From Caldilineales bacterium (GTDB lineage: Bacteria; Chloroflexota; Anaerolineae; J102), in NCBI GenBank assembly GCA_024102915.1, contig JAGFJG010000036.1, forward strand, positions 1 to 33,913: a DNA stretch of 33,913 bases, written 5' to 3'. Below are positions 7,657 through 15,383 of this stretch, piece by piece (the first letter of the stretch is position 1; each line of letters starts with the position of its first letter). Under the pieces are notes generated by a model. The model saw nothing but the letters and a program-made list of their open reading frames with translations. It was not told where the DNA came from and made no database searches. The translations under genes and the position numbers were made by a program.

Positions 7657-8229
7657 CTAGAGTCGGGACACCGGATCGTGACGAAAACAGGCGACCACAT
7701 GGTCGTTGACCATGCCCACAGCCTGCATGAAGGCATAGCAGATCGTGGGGCCGACGAAGCGGAACCCACGTTTTTTTAGGTCTTTGCTCATGGCCTGCGA
7801 TTCGGGCGTTTCCGCCGGGATTTCGGCGAGGCTGTGAAATGCGTTCTGGCGAGGGCGGCCGCCCACGAATTGCCAGATGTAGGCGTCGAAACTGCCGAAT
7901 TCTTTTTGCACAGCCAGCAATGTCTGGGCATTGGCGATTGCCGCATTCACCTTGAGCCGGTTACGCACGATCCCCGGATCGGCCAGCAATGCTGTGACTT
8001 TGGCGTCGTCATATGCGGCCACTCTTTCCGGCTCGAAATGGTCGAAGGCGCGGCGATAGTTCTCACGTTTTTTCAGGATGGTCGACCAACTCAAGCCTGC
8101 TTGCGCGCCTTCGAGGACCAACATCTCAAACAAATGGCGATCATCATGCACGGGCACGCCCCATTCCTCGTCGTGATAGGAAACATACAGCGGGTCGGTT
8201 CCCGCCCACTCGCAGCGCTCGATCGTCAT
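7657..8229 (-). CDS. tag: DNA-3-methyladenine glycosylase I
   Basis: 190 aa from the ATG at 8229, which has a GAGGAG site 6 bases ahead. The frame is open to 8319, but the family begins at this point. Tag removes N3-methyladenine from DNA in base excision repair. The family signature is clear: the start RCEWAGTDPLYVSYHDEEWGVP with zinc ligands Cys6 and His19, then LEGAQAGLSWSTILKKRENYRRAF, LKKRGFRFVGPTICYAFMQA, and near the end NDHVVACF with the other His and Cys zinc ligands. Length is as in E. coli (187 aa). The stop is 3 bases before the methyltransferase start, giving an unusual repair-modification operon. Confidence 0.95.
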   Translation of the reverse strand: MTIERCEWAGTDPLYVSYHDEEWGVPVHDDRHLFEMLVLEGAQAGLSWSTILKKRENYRRAFDHFEPERVAAYDDAKVTALLADPGIVRNRLKVNAAIANAQTLLAVQKEFGSFDAYIWQFVGGRPRQNAFHSLAEIPAETPESQAMSKDLKKRGFRFVGPTICYAFMQAVGMVNDHVVACFRHDPVSRL

Positions 8230-8257
8230 TCCGCTCCTCTCGAAAAAATGTGCTCGC

Positions 8258-8542
8258 TCAGTCGTTTGTGGATTTTCCTGATTCCTGGCGCAGCAATACT
8301 TTTTGCAAAATTGCGCCAAGGATCAGACCGAGCAAAAGACCAAAGAACAGGGCTACGCCAATCGCATCGAAATACATGCCCACGAGCACGCCCAGCGTCA
8401 GGCCAACAGCGATGCCAATGGCGATGCCGGAATTGGACAGCCTGCTTTTCAAGGAGGGGCTGTCATCGAGCGGTGCGGATGGCGGGGAGTCGTTCACAAG
8501 CTGTGGGTGAGTGACGCCCTGTTGTTCAGTCCGCACTCTCAT
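8258..8542 (-). CDS. Small membrane protein, two helices
   Basis: 94 aa from the ATG at 8542, overlapping the dodecin stop by 17 bases; a GTG at 8497 is the alternative start. The first 40 or so residues are polar and probably cytoplasmic. Two Gly-rich hydrophobic segments follow: GIAIGIAVGLTLGVLVGMYF and IGVALFFGLLLGLILGAIL, then a short charged tail. The Gly zippers suggest helix packing or oligomerisation. I recognise no family; the pattern is that of small glycine-zipper membrane proteins. Overlap with dodecin suggests co-transcription. The function is unknown. Confidence 0.6.
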   Translation of the reverse strand: MRVRTEQQGVTHPQLVNDSPPSAPLDDSPSLKSRLSNSGIAIGIAVGLTLGVLVGMYFDAIGVALFFGLLLGLILGAILQKVLLRQESGKSTND

Positions 8543-8747
8543 CTTCCAGGGCGAATCCGATCTCAATCGTGACCTGCCATTGCTGCACCTGGTTGTTGTG
8601 GATGCTGCCCCGGGTTTCCAACACGGAAAACCAGCGCATCTGCCGGACGGTGCTGCCCGCTCTGCCGATGGCGTTATTCACGGCGTCTTCCAGGCTGACG
8701 GTTGAGGTGCCTGTGACACGGATGTGCTTGTAAACGGGGTTGGGCAT
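8526..8747 (-). CDS. Dodecin, flavin-binding storage protein
   Basis: 73 aa from the ATG at 8747, with AGGAG 8 bases upstream. Dodecins form hollow dodecamers that bind and buffer flavins (riboflavin, FMN or FAD) in the cytoplasm. Family features are the short length, the start VYKHIRVTGTSTVSLEDAV, the helix AVNNAIGRAGSTVRQMRWFSVLE with the conserved Trp (flavin-stacking position) and the strand QQWQVTIEIGFALED. Nearby genes for FAD/FMN enzymes (GltD-like, PyrD/K) are consistent but not specific. Confidence 0.92.
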   Translation of the reverse strand: MPNPVYKHIRVTGTSTVSLEDAVNNAIGRAGSTVRQMRWFSVLETRGSIHNNQVQQWQVTIEIGFALEDESAD

Positions 8748-8831
8748 TTTTGATCTCCTGGCGGAAATAGATTTGATAATGGCGTACCTTATAGAGATGG
8801 AACGCAATTTGGATCAGGCGCAGTTTACCAT

Positions 8832-8869
8832 AGAAAAGCGGGAGGGCGTGATCATCGACCACGCCCTCC
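8832..8869 (-). terminator. Intrinsic terminator after GltD-like gene
   Basis: A perfect 10-bp stem, 8841-8850 against 8860-8869, has a 9-base loop. On the minus strand it is followed by CGCTTTTCT. It lies 40 bases beyond the stop of the GltD-like gene and before dodecin, so it separates the two transcription units. Confidence 0.75.
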
Positions 8870-8908
8870 ACAGGCTCGCTCCTCTGCGCTCAGGTTAATC
8901 AAATTGGA

Positions 8909-10405
8909 TCATGCGGCGACAGCCACGCCGGTTGGGTTCATCTCGGATTCCAGGATTTTGTACTCGTTGCTCAGGATGCGCAGGTATCGGTCCATCGATT
9001 CCGCCGCACGGCTGGCGCTCGCCATCGCCGTCGCAACCAGATCGGCGCCATTGACGGCATCGCCGGCCGCCCACAAAGCGGTGCGCGAGGTCATGCCGGT
9101 GTCGGGATCGACTTCGATCTCGCCCCAGCGTTTGGTGTTCAACCCCTCCACCTGCTTGACGAATTTTTCATCAGGCCAGAAGCCCAATGCCAGCACAGCG
9201 ATGTCGACAGGGACCATGAACTCGCTGTTCGGGATATCGACCGGTCGGCGGCGGCCAGAACTGTCTGGCTCGCCCAATTTCATGCGCCGCATTTCGATCT
9301 GCGCCACCCGCCCATTATCACCGGCGATAAACCGGATCGGTTGGGTGAGAAATTCGTAATCGATGCCCTCTTCCTTGGCAAAGCCCCGGTCTTCCGCCCG
9401 GCCCGGCATCTCGGCCTCGGTGCGGCGATAGCTCAACATCACATGCGAAGCGCCAGCGCGTTTGGCTGAGCGTACGCAGTCAGAGCCGGTGTCGCCACCG
9501 CCGACGACGACCACGCGCTTGCCCTTGATCTGGGGCAGGTTGAAGCCAGCCGGGAGGTCGGTTTCCGGCAGATTGGTCGTGACGAGGAAGTCGATTGATT
9601 TCCACACGCCGGGCAGGTCTTCGCCCTCGATGCGCATGACCGAAGGAATGCCGGCGCCGATCGCCAGCAGCACGGCGTCATATCGATTCAGCAGGTCGTC
9701 GACCGAAGGTTGGCCGGGATCATTGATGCGCGTGTTGCAGATAAACCGCACGCCCAGGGCCTCGATGCGTTCGATCAGAGCAACGACGGCCGGTTTCTCC
9801 AGTTTGAAGCCGGGGATGCCGTAATAGAGCAATCCGCCCGGTTTGGGCCAGGCTTCGTAGACATCGACGCTGTGCCCGCGCAGGGCCAGTAATTCCGCCA
9901 CGTGCAGCCCTGCCGGCCCGGAGCCGACAATGGCGACAGAACGCCCGGTCGATGTTTCAGGTTTGAGATCCAGGCCGCCGTGCAAACGTACGTAATCAGC
10001 TACAAATGATTCGATTTTGCCGATGAACACAGGCTCGCCGCCATGCGCTCCCACCACGCATGAGCCCTGGCAAAGCCGTTCTTGCGGGCAGACCCTCCCG
10101 CACACTTCGGATAGCGTCGAAGTCTGGCGGAAAGAGCGGTAGGCCTCGAAGAAGTCGCCCTGCGATACATGCCACAAAGCCAGCGGGATGTTATTCTCCA
10201 TTGGACAGGTGGACATGCAGGGTTGTGGGTCCGGGCATTGCAGACAGCGCTCTGCCTCGATGATCACCGTTTCGGCGTCGTACCCTTGATAGACTTCACC
10301 GAAATTGGAGATGCGGTCGCCGGGGGCCTGTTTGGGGACAGGCTGCCTGGGTATCTGGAGTCGTTCTTTGCGGTCGATGGGCCGCATACCCGTGAGATTT
10401 GTCAT
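8909..10405 (-). CDS. gltD: Glutamate synthase small-subunit-like NAD(P)H oxidoreductase
   Basis: 498 aa from the ATG at 10405, with GAGGA 7 bases ahead; a TTG at 10417 is less likely. GltD-type subunits take electrons from NADPH through FAD to iron-sulphur clusters. Two cysteine groups near the N-terminus (CLQCPDPQPCMSTCP and CGRVCPQERLCQGSC) bind [4Fe-4S] clusters. The FAD motif is VGSGPAGLHVAELLALRG, the NADPH motif VVVVGGGDTGSDC, and the C-terminal FAD segment TALWAAGDAVNGADLV. No gltB large subunit lies nearby, so it may partner with a distant gene, act as an NfnL-like or general oxidoreductase, or be a stand-alone GltD homologue. The symbol marks the family and not proven glutamate synthesis. 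Confidence 0.85.
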   Translation of the reverse strand: MTNLTGMRPIDRKERLQIPRQPVPKQAPGDRISNFGEVYQGYDAETVIIEAERCLQCPDPQPCMSTCPMENNIPLALWHVSQGDFFEAYRSFRQTSTLSEVCGRVCPQERLCQGSCVVGAHGGEPVFIGKIESFVADYVRLHGGLDLKPETSTGRSVAIVGSGPAGLHVAELLALRGHSVDVYEAWPKPGGLLYYGIPGFKLEKPAVVALIERIEALGVRFICNTRINDPGQPSVDDLLNRYDAVLLAIGAGIPSVMRIEGEDLPGVWKSIDFLVTTNLPETDLPAGFNLPQIKGKRVVVVGGGDTGSDCVRSAKRAGASHVMLSYRRTEAEMPGRAEDRGFAKEEGIDYEFLTQPIRFIAGDNGRVAQIEMRRMKLGEPDSSGRRRPVDIPNSEFMVPVDIAVLALGFWPDEKFVKQVEGLNTKRWGEIEVDPDTGMTSRTALWAAGDAVNGADLVATAMASASRAAESMDRYLRILSNEYKILESEMNPTGVAVAA

Positions 10406-10557
10406 CCTTTTCCTCAATGTTAAATGTGTTGGTGTGGTTTGTGTATAATCCTACTAAGACTCTACTTTACCGTTATTACCCGGTTTGGGATATGACGCCG
10501 ATCATATCGCCAGCGAAATTCTTCCTGTGACGTAACCATGGCTATACTGCAAAAAGC

Positions 10558-10656
10558 TAAAGCGCAAAGTCGCAGAGATCGCAAAGAGTCAAAAGAGGAG
10601 GTTTCGAGATTGAATTCTTTGCGAAACTCAAACATGCCCTTTGTGTCTTCGCGTTG
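10558..10656. repeat. Inverted GCAAAG-word repeat in spacer
   Basis: The left arm (10558-10588) carries repeats of GCGCAAAG/TCGCAGAG/TCGCAAAG. The right arm (10617-10656) carries complementary CTTTGCG, CCCTTTGTG and CTTCGCG words. The imperfect stem-loop lies in the 278-base spacer between the GltD-like gene and the next plus-strand gene; I see nothing else definite in that spacer. Confidence 0.55.
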
Positions 10657-10683
10657 AATGGCCTCTACTAAGAGGAGCCAACC

Positions 10684-11421
10684 ATGGAACTTTCGCCTGA
10701 ACGGCAGCCTTACCGAAAACCGCATCCTGATGACGTTTGGACGCCGGTGCTTGTGGCCGTGGTCAACAACGAATCCGATTTTGCCCGCGCCCGCAACGAA
10801 CATTGGTATCGCATCCCCGTGCGCCGCGCCCCCGCCCAGATCGCCGCCGAATATCTGGCCCTTTATCAGACGGCGGCGTTTGGCGTTCAGGGCCAGCGCA
10901 TCAACTGCTTTGCCCCGATTCTGCGCTATCACCTGACCACGCGCGGGGAAATCCTGCCCAACCAACCTGACCATCCCCGGGCGCAGGACGCCTATTTCAA
11001 ATTAGAGCTAGGCGAATTTCAGGAGCTCGAACGCCCGATCCCATCCGTCCGTCAGCGACGCATTACCTTCATTTACACAACGTTGCAACGCCTGCTGAGC
11101 GCTGCCGATGTGGCCGACCTGTGGCTGCGAGACACCGCTCGCCAGAAACTGTATGCCGCCATTCGAGAGCGAGGGCTGGCGGTGGAGTGCTGGTATCCGG
11201 TCGAGATGGGCGACCGCCCGGAGGCTGACCTGGCTCTGTTTGGCGCGCATGGCCGACTCGCCCTTTATATCGATGAGCCTTCCTGGCCGGACGACGATGT
11301 CGGAAACGGGGAAGCATATTCCGGTCCAACATCCGGCGCACTCCATCTGGGCGCATTCGACATTCTGCGTGACGCCGAGGGGGTGCTCGATCGCTTGATG
11401 GCGGAGTATCTCATCCGATGA
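10684..11421 (+). CDS. Conserved-looking hypothetical protein
   Basis: 245 aa, ATG start with AGAGGAG about 8 bases ahead. I do not recognise a family. The N-terminal half has a strongly patterned segment (VAVVNNESDFARARNEHWYRIP, from about residue 25), a mixed alpha/beta middle and no signal peptide or membrane helix. The C-terminal half contains RDTARQKLYAAIRERGL (149-165), followed by RPEADLALFGAHGRLALYID (178-197); the two acidic positions on predicted strands recall DUF559/Vsr-like nuclease folds, but a following Lys is missing, so this is only a weak hint. It stands alone on its strand between a gltD-like gene and the folate cluster, with an inverted word repeat upstream. Cytoplasmic; function unknown. 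Confidence 0.7.
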   Translation: MELSPERQPYRKPHPDDVWTPVLVAVVNNESDFARARNEHWYRIPVRRAPAQIAAEYLALYQTAAFGVQGQRINCFAPILRYHLTTRGEILPNQPDHPRAQDAYFKLELGEFQELERPIPSVRQRRITFIYTTLQRLLSAADVADLWLRDTARQKLYAAIRERGLAVECWYPVEMGDRPEADLALFGAHGRLALYIDEPSWPDDDVGNGEAYSGPTSGALHLGAFDILRDAEGVLDRLMAEYLIR

Positions 11422-11471
11422 GTTCAGAGATATCCTACGCTGAGGTCACGATGAGAACAGTAGTTTATCGC

Positions 11472-11542
11472 TCGATGATAGACGGCGGACGATAGACGAT
11501 TGAAGACGGTTTGCCAGTGCAATCGCCATCGTCCATCGTCGT
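11472..11542. repeat. Inverted GACGATA-word repeat at end of folKE
   Basis: The left arm (11472-11506) contains CGATGATAGACGG, GGACGATAGACGATTG. The right arm (11520-11542) contains AATCGCCATCGTCCATCGTC. The arms are complementary over most of their length and flank a 13-base centre. The right arm ends at the folKE stop codon. It may work as a 3' end hairpin for the folate operon on the minus strand. Confidence 0.55.
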
Positions 11543-12666
11543 TAGTTCCGAACCAATTCCAGAAACTCGCCCCGGGTGCGCGCATCCTCGCGGAAGCTGC
11601 CGCGCATAGCGCTGGTGACCGTCGAACTGTTCTGCTTCTGCACGCCGCGCATCATCATGCACAGATGCCCGGCTTCCATGACCACCGCCACGCCGCGCGC
11701 TTCCAGGATTTCCATGAGCGTGTCGGCCACCTGTGCAGTCAATCGCTCCTGCACCTGTAATCGCCGGGCGAACATATCGACGACTCGCGCCACCTTGCTC
11801 AGGCCGATGATTTTGCCGTTGGGGATATAGGCCACGTGGGCTTTGCCGAAGAATGGCAGCATGTGATGTTCGCACATCGAATAAAACTCAATATCCTTCA
11901 CGACCACCATATCGCTGCACGCGTCTTCGAAGATGGCGTTGTTGACCACTTTTTCCAGCGAGGTGGTGTACCCCACCGTCAGAAAATCGAGGGCTTTGGC
12001 GACTCGCAAGGGCGTGCGCCGTAGACCCTCGCGCTCGGGGTCTTCGCCCAGCCTCACGAGCATATCGGTGACCAATGCCTCAAATTCCGGGTCGTAGACT
12101 TCGCCGAACTCCGCATCGAAAATCGCTTCGGAGGCGTAATGCCCGTTGTCCTGAAATGTTTTGGGTGAACTACTCATGATTTTGGAAATCTCCTTGTCGG
12201 TATAATGCATTTCGGCGGCAATCTGGCGCAGACTGATGCCAAGTATGGGATGCCGCCACTCCGGCGCGATATCGGCCAGCGGCAGCACGAGGTGCGGGAA
12301 TCGGGCGATCTCCGGGTCGGGTATGGGATGCCCATCGACCTCAAGCACTCGTTCGCCGATCATGGCGATATCCAGATCGATGGGCCGAGGCGCGTATTTG
12401 TCGGAAGTGCGCTTTCTGCCAAGCTGCGCCTCAATCTGGCGAAGCTCGCGGCGCAATTGTGCGGGCTCGATAGCAGCCTCGATTTCGGCGGCGGCGTTGT
12501 GGAATTCGGGCTGCTCACCTGATCCGCCAACGGCAGCCGAGCGATAGGTGTGACTGACCCTGACCAGTGTGATGTGCGGATGTCGGCGCAGCGCCCGGAT
12601 CGCTGCTGGTATGTTCTGCTCGGGATGGATATTGCTGCCGAGGGTGATCAGAATCCGCTCACGCAT
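11542..12666 (-). CDS. folKE: FolK-FolE fusion (HPPK / GTP cyclohydrolase I)
   Basis: 374 aa, ATG at 12666. Residues 1-160 are 6-hydroxymethyl-dihydropterin pyrophosphokinase, shown by [13 protein letters not shown] (6-18), FHNAAAEIE (55-63) and the catalytic APRPIDLDI (92-100). Residues about 185-374 are GTP cyclohydrolase IA, with zinc ligands Cys265 (in CEHH) and Cys336 (in HLCMMMRG) plus His268, and the [16 protein letters not shown] segment. One polypeptide thus holds the first and a later enzyme of dihydropteroate synthesis. The same domain order is known from Lactococcus folKE. A Met at 164 in the linker could permit a separate FolE product. The start overlaps the folB stop by 8 bases, so translation is coupled. 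Confidence 0.93.
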   Translation of the reverse strand: MRERILITLGSNIHPEQNIPAAIRALRRHPHITLVRVSHTYRSAAVGGSGEQPEFHNAAAEIEAAIEPAQLRRELRQIEAQLGRKRTSDKYAPRPIDLDIAMIGERVLEVDGHPIPDPEIARFPHLVLPLADIAPEWRHPILGISLRQIAAEMHYTDKEISKIMSSSPKTFQDNGHYASEAIFDAEFGEVYDPEFEALVTDMLVRLGEDPEREGLRRTPLRVAKALDFLTVGYTTSLEKVVNNAIFEDACSDMVVVKDIEFYSMCEHHMLPFFGKAHVAYIPNGKIIGLSKVARVVDMFARRLQVQERLTAQVADTLMEILEARGVAVVMEAGHLCMMMRGVQKQNSSTVTSAMRGSFREDARTRGEFLELVRN

Positions 12667-13048
12667 CGTCGTTCATTTGGGCGCGAGTGCGATAAATGCT
12701 GACCCCAACCGAGCGGGCGAAGCGCAGCGCCCCAGGCTTTTCGATTGTCACCTCGACCGCCTGCACTCGCCCATCCACCCGAAAACAAATCTCGGCCACC
12801 TCGGCTGCCAGACGTTCCACCAATTGCGGATCACCGCCCTCGACATGCTCGATGACGGCCTTGCTGACGGTTTTGTAATTGACGGCGTGGGCGATATCGT
12901 CGCTGGCGGCGGCCTGGCGCATGTCGGCCCACAGCACCAGATTGACCAGAATATCCTGCTTTTTGACGCGCTCGTCGGGATTGATTCCCACAATACCGCG
13001 CAAAAGCAGATCTTTGATAATGACTTTGTCTAGTGAGTCGCTGTGCAT
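12659..13048 (-). CDS. folB: Dihydroneopterin aldolase
   Basis: 129 aa from the ATG at 13048; the frame is open to 13132, but the family starts here. FolB cleaves 7,8-dihydroneopterin to 6-hydroxymethyl-dihydropterin and glycolaldehyde. Evidence is the N-terminal [29 protein letters not shown], with the conserved Glu (GINPDER), the central helix [28 protein letters not shown] and the terminal strand [26 protein letters not shown] with the catalytic Lys in EKPGA. Length matches the family (about 120). It lies between the folM-like gene and folKE, so all the pterin steps are close together. Confidence 0.93.
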   Translation of the reverse strand: MHSDSLDKVIIKDLLLRGIVGINPDERVKKQDILVNLVLWADMRQAAASDDIAHAVNYKTVSKAVIEHVEGGDPQLVERLAAEVAEICFRVDGRVQAVEVTIEKPGALRFARSVGVSIYRTRAQMNDDA

Positions 13049-13170
13049 ATTGTGATCTGATTCATAAAGAGAAGGGGCGACAATCCCATGCCGCCCCATT
13101 GCTTCCGGTATTCGTTCGGTTCGACAGTCCACAGTAGAGTTGATGAACCGACTGAACCTTACCTCGCTAG

Positions 13171-13199
13171 CCTTGAACCTCGAACTTCGAACCCTGAAC
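13171..13199. repeat. Single-arm TTGAACC/CGAACTT word repeat
   Basis: Tandem words CCTTGAAC, CTCGAAC, TTCGAACC and CTGAACTG fill the spacer directly before the folM-like stop codon (13205). No clear opposite arm is seen. It belongs to the same style of spacer repeat as the one in pyrD-pyrK. Confidence 0.45.
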
Positions 13200-13204
13200 T
13201 GACT

Positions 13205-13939
13205 TCAATATTGCAAATGCGCGCCGCCGTCGAGCCGCACAATCTCGCCGGTGACAAAGTCATTGCCCAGCAAGTACAGCAACGCCTGCGCGATGACATC
13301 GACGCCGCCGACGCGTTGCAGCGGCAGGTTTGATGCCAGCGCCTGCAGGTATTCCTCACCCTGGCCGGGCGGAGGCAACATCGCTCCCAGGGCGATTGCG
13401 TTGACCCGGATTTGCGGGGCCAGCGAGATCGCCGCCGCGCCGGTGAATGCGTCGATAGCGCCCTTGGCGACCGAATAGCTAAAATGATCGGCGTAGGGCC
13501 GGGCCGTCCGCCAATCGGTCAGGTTGATGACTGCGCCCGGCATGTCATCCGGCAGGCTGCGTGCAAACGCCTGGGTCAAAAGCATCGGCGCCCGCAGGTT
13601 TACGCGAAAGGTCTCGCTCCACTGATCCAGGGTGACATCGCGCAAGGTGTCCTTGGGGAAGATGGCAGCGCTGTTGATCAGGATTTGGGCCGGGCCGAAT
13701 TCCTGATTGGTGGCTGTCACGATGCCCGCCAACTCACTGGGGTCAGCCAGATTGGCTGAGTGCAAGAAAATGCGGCCACCCAAGGCTTCGGCCTCTGCGG
13801 CTGTGCGTTGGGCGGATGCGACTGAGCTATTATAATGAAGCGTAATGTTGCAACCGGCTGACGCCAGGGCCAGCACCAGCGCCCGGCCAATGCGTTGCGA
13901 GCCGCCGGTGACGATTGCGGTTTTACCCTTGAGTTCCAT
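13205..13939 (-). CDS. folM: Pteridine reductase-type SDR, FolM-like
   Basis: 244 aa, ATG at 13939. Short-chain dehydrogenase with an NADPH site TGGSQRIGR (11-19), in which Arg16 replaces the usual Gly, as in FolM and PTR1. The active site is Asp142, Tyr155 and Lys159 (D-x12-Y-x3-K); ordinary SDRs have Ser at the first position, while pteridine reductases have Asp. Other motifs are LINSAAIF and the C-terminal GEIVRLDGGAHL. Together with folB and folKE downstream, this points to reduction of dihydromonapterin, dihydrobiopterin or perhaps dihydrofolate. I infer the substrate from active site and context; a specific assay would settle it. Confidence 0.85.
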   Translation of the reverse strand: MELKGKTAIVTGGSQRIGRALVLALASAGCNITLHYNSSVASAQRTAAEAEALGGRIFLHSANLADPSELAGIVTATNQEFGPAQILINSAAIFPKDTLRDVTLDQWSETFRVNLRAPMLLTQAFARSLPDDMPGAVINLTDWRTARPYADHFSYSVAKGAIDAFTGAAAISLAPQIRVNAIALGAMLPPPGQGEEYLQALASNLPLQRVGGVDVIAQALLYLLGNDFVTGEIVRLDGGAHLQY

Positions 13940-13971
13940 GTCCTGTTTGACTCCCTACGGTTGATTTGGTC

Positions 13972-14244
13972 GTGAATAATGAACTGTTTATCGATGAGTT
14001 GAACAAAGCGGCTGAGTGGACGATTGGCTCAGTCGGGACGAGCGGGCGAGTGCTGACGCCCTGGGCGCAGATGTGGTTGGGCGACGATCGAGGCGAGGGG
14101 TTGGAGGTGTGGGTGGAGGCGACGCAGGAATTCGACCTGGTGGTGCATTGGGCGGGAGTCAGCTATTCCGAGCATATCCAACCGGGCAAGACACGACTCC
14201 TGCTCAGCTATCTCGACCGCACCGAGGTCATCAGAATCGAATAA
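13972..14244 (+). CDS. Small hypothetical protein
   Basis: 90 aa if started at GTG 13972; TTG at 13966 is the alternative and neither has a good ribosome site. The sequence is mostly predicted beta strand (RVLTPWAQMWLGD, LEVWVEATQEFDLVVHWAG, TRLLLSYLDRTEVIRIE) and is soluble, with no cysteines or signal. It points away from folM and stops just before the anti-sigma gene on the other strand. I do not recognise a family; the coding character (regular amino-acid mix, codon bias like the neighbours) supports a real gene. Confidence 0.5.
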   Translation: MNNELFIDELNKAAEWTIGSVGTSGRVLTPWAQMWLGDDRGEGLEVWVEATQEFDLVVHWAGVSYSEHIQPGKTRLLLSYLDRTEVIRIE

Positions 14245-14259
14245 GCCAACGTCGGACGA

Positions 14260-14526
14260 TTATTGATTATCCGGTTGCGCCCCGATGATCCGCATCATCG
14301 CCTCGAATTCATCCGCACACTCCACACAGATTTTCAGATGTTGGGCCACACTCGGCATCAAGCTCTGGACATTTTCGCCTTGATGCTGTAACTCGACATA
14401 ATAGTCGGCAAGCTTGAATACCTCATCGCATGTCAATTCCCGCTCACGGGTGAGTGACAACATATTCAATAGCTTTCGCAGTAAGGGCATGTTGGCTGGG
14501 GATGCCGAAGGGCCGGAGGTGTTCAT
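14260..14526 (-). CDS. Putative zinc-finger anti-sigma factor
   Basis: 88 aa from the ATG at 14526. After a short variable start, the segment LTCDEVFKLADYYVEL leads to HLKICVEC at 74-81 region, an H-x3-C-x2-C motif with an upstream Cys, the pattern of ZAS anti-sigma zinc fingers. No membrane helix is present, so it would be a soluble, perhaps redox-sensitive form. It follows the sigma-factor gene by 88 bases on the same strand, the usual sigma/anti-sigma order. The assignment rests on the small motif and neighbour; a DUF with a similar zinc motif is possible. Confidence 0.6.
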   Translation of the reverse strand: MNTSGPSASPANMPLLRKLLNMLSLTRERELTCDEVFKLADYYVELQHQGENVQSLMPSVAQHLKICVECADEFEAMMRIIGAQPDNQ

Positions 14527-14614
14527 CAAGCTTTTGGATGGTTCGCTGGGTGCAAATCTTACAAAAATATTGCGGTAAAATGAGAAAATGATGAGGGGAC
14601 GACGGGGCGGGCGT

Positions 14615-15256
14615 TTAGGAGAATGATTCCAGCACTTCGTCCGGGCTGAGCCCCCGTTCAATCAGGCGCGCTTTCAGCCGTTTGCGGGCGTCGTGCATCA
14701 GCTTGTAAAGTGCGTTCGGGTTCGTGTCCATGCGTTCGGCCATGATATCGATGGGGACTCCGACCACCAGCCTGCCATAGAGCGCCTCACGCTGGCGGTC
14801 GCTCAATTCATTCTGCATGACATCCATCACGACCGCCATGACGGACCGCTGAATGGTGCGCTCTTCGGGTGAGCTACGCTCATCTTCCATCACGAAAGCA
14901 GGCTCAAAATTGCCGCCCGCCGTCAGTTCGTCCAATGAGAGGTCTCGCCAGCGGGCGCGTCGCAACTCGCCCAAAGCCTGATGCACGCCGATTTTGGCCG
15001 CCCAGGTGGTGAACTTGCTCCGCCCCTCGAACTGGCCCGACTTTTCCAAGACGATGAGCACGCTTTCCTGAGCGAAGTCGGCTGCCATCTGCCGAATTTC
15101 CTCTTCATCCAACCGGCCGATATCGCTTCGGCTGCGCAGATAGAAAAAAAGCCGTCGCTGCAACCAGGCCAGCAAATCAGCAATGGCGTCATCACGGCGC
15201 TGTCCATCACTATTCAGGTCTTCGAGCCAGGCTTCGTTGCTACGTTCGACAGTCAT
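14615..15256 (-). CDS. Sigma-70 family (ECF-like) sigma factor
   Basis: 213 aa, ATG at 15256. Region 2 spans roughly residues 25-100: ADFAQESVLIVLEKSGQFEGRSKFTTWAAKIGVHQALGELRRAR, where FTTWAAKIGVHQAL is the 2.3/2.4 -10-binding helix. Region 4 (about 140-205) holds LSDRQREALYGRLVVGVPIDIMAERMDTNPNALYKLMHDARKRLKARL, the -35-binding helix-turn-helix. The long spacer between regions 2 and 4 (EDERSSPEERTIQRS) is usual for ECF factors. It would direct RNA polymerase to a stress regulon, under control of the zinc-finger protein downstream. The signal is not known. Confidence 0.88.
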   Translation of the reverse strand: MTVERSNEAWLEDLNSDGQRRDDAIADLLAWLQRRLFFYLRSRSDIGRLDEEEIRQMAADFAQESVLIVLEKSGQFEGRSKFTTWAAKIGVHQALGELRRARWRDLSLDELTAGGNFEPAFVMEDERSSPEERTIQRSVMAVVMDVMQNELSDRQREALYGRLVVGVPIDIMAERMDTNPNALYKLMHDARKRLKARLIERGLSPDEVLESFS

Positions 15257-15296
15257 GCTCGGTGGTTTTCGACGTTCCAGGTGTCAGATTTCAAGT

Positions 15297-15344
15297 GTGA
15301 TTACGCTGAGATAACCGCAGAGGACACGGAGATCACAGAGAAAA
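15297..15344. repeat. CAGAGGA-word repeat upstream of sigma factor
   Basis: Degenerate words AACCGCAGAGGA, CACGGAGAT and CACAGAGAAAA form a tandem pattern between DUF2905 and the sigma gene (which is transcribed away to the left). Only one arm is seen. It is one of the family of short spacer repeats. Confidence 0.4.
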
Positions 15345-15383
15345 CATTTAGTGAGAGGTCTAAAATACTGCGAGACAGTTTCG

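Noticed and set aside
6592..7779. A 395-codon open frame on the plus strand, opposite the methyltransferase and tag
   Set aside because: It lies fully over genes with clear family motifs. It has no ribosome site and no recognised motif. Long antisense frames are expected in GC-rich DNA.
8909..10405. Clear assignment as glutamate synthase
   Set aside because: The GltD fold is clear, but no gltB partner is in the window, so I kept the name as a family label only.
10444..10449. A TATAAT hexamer on the plus strand upstream of the 10684 gene
   Set aside because: No -35 match at 16-18 bases and more than 230 bases to the start codon; the repeat in between makes it uncertain.
13049..13132. Longer FolB with an extra N-terminal 28 residues
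   Set aside because: The extra residues show no conservation pattern, and the family begins at the ATG at 13048.
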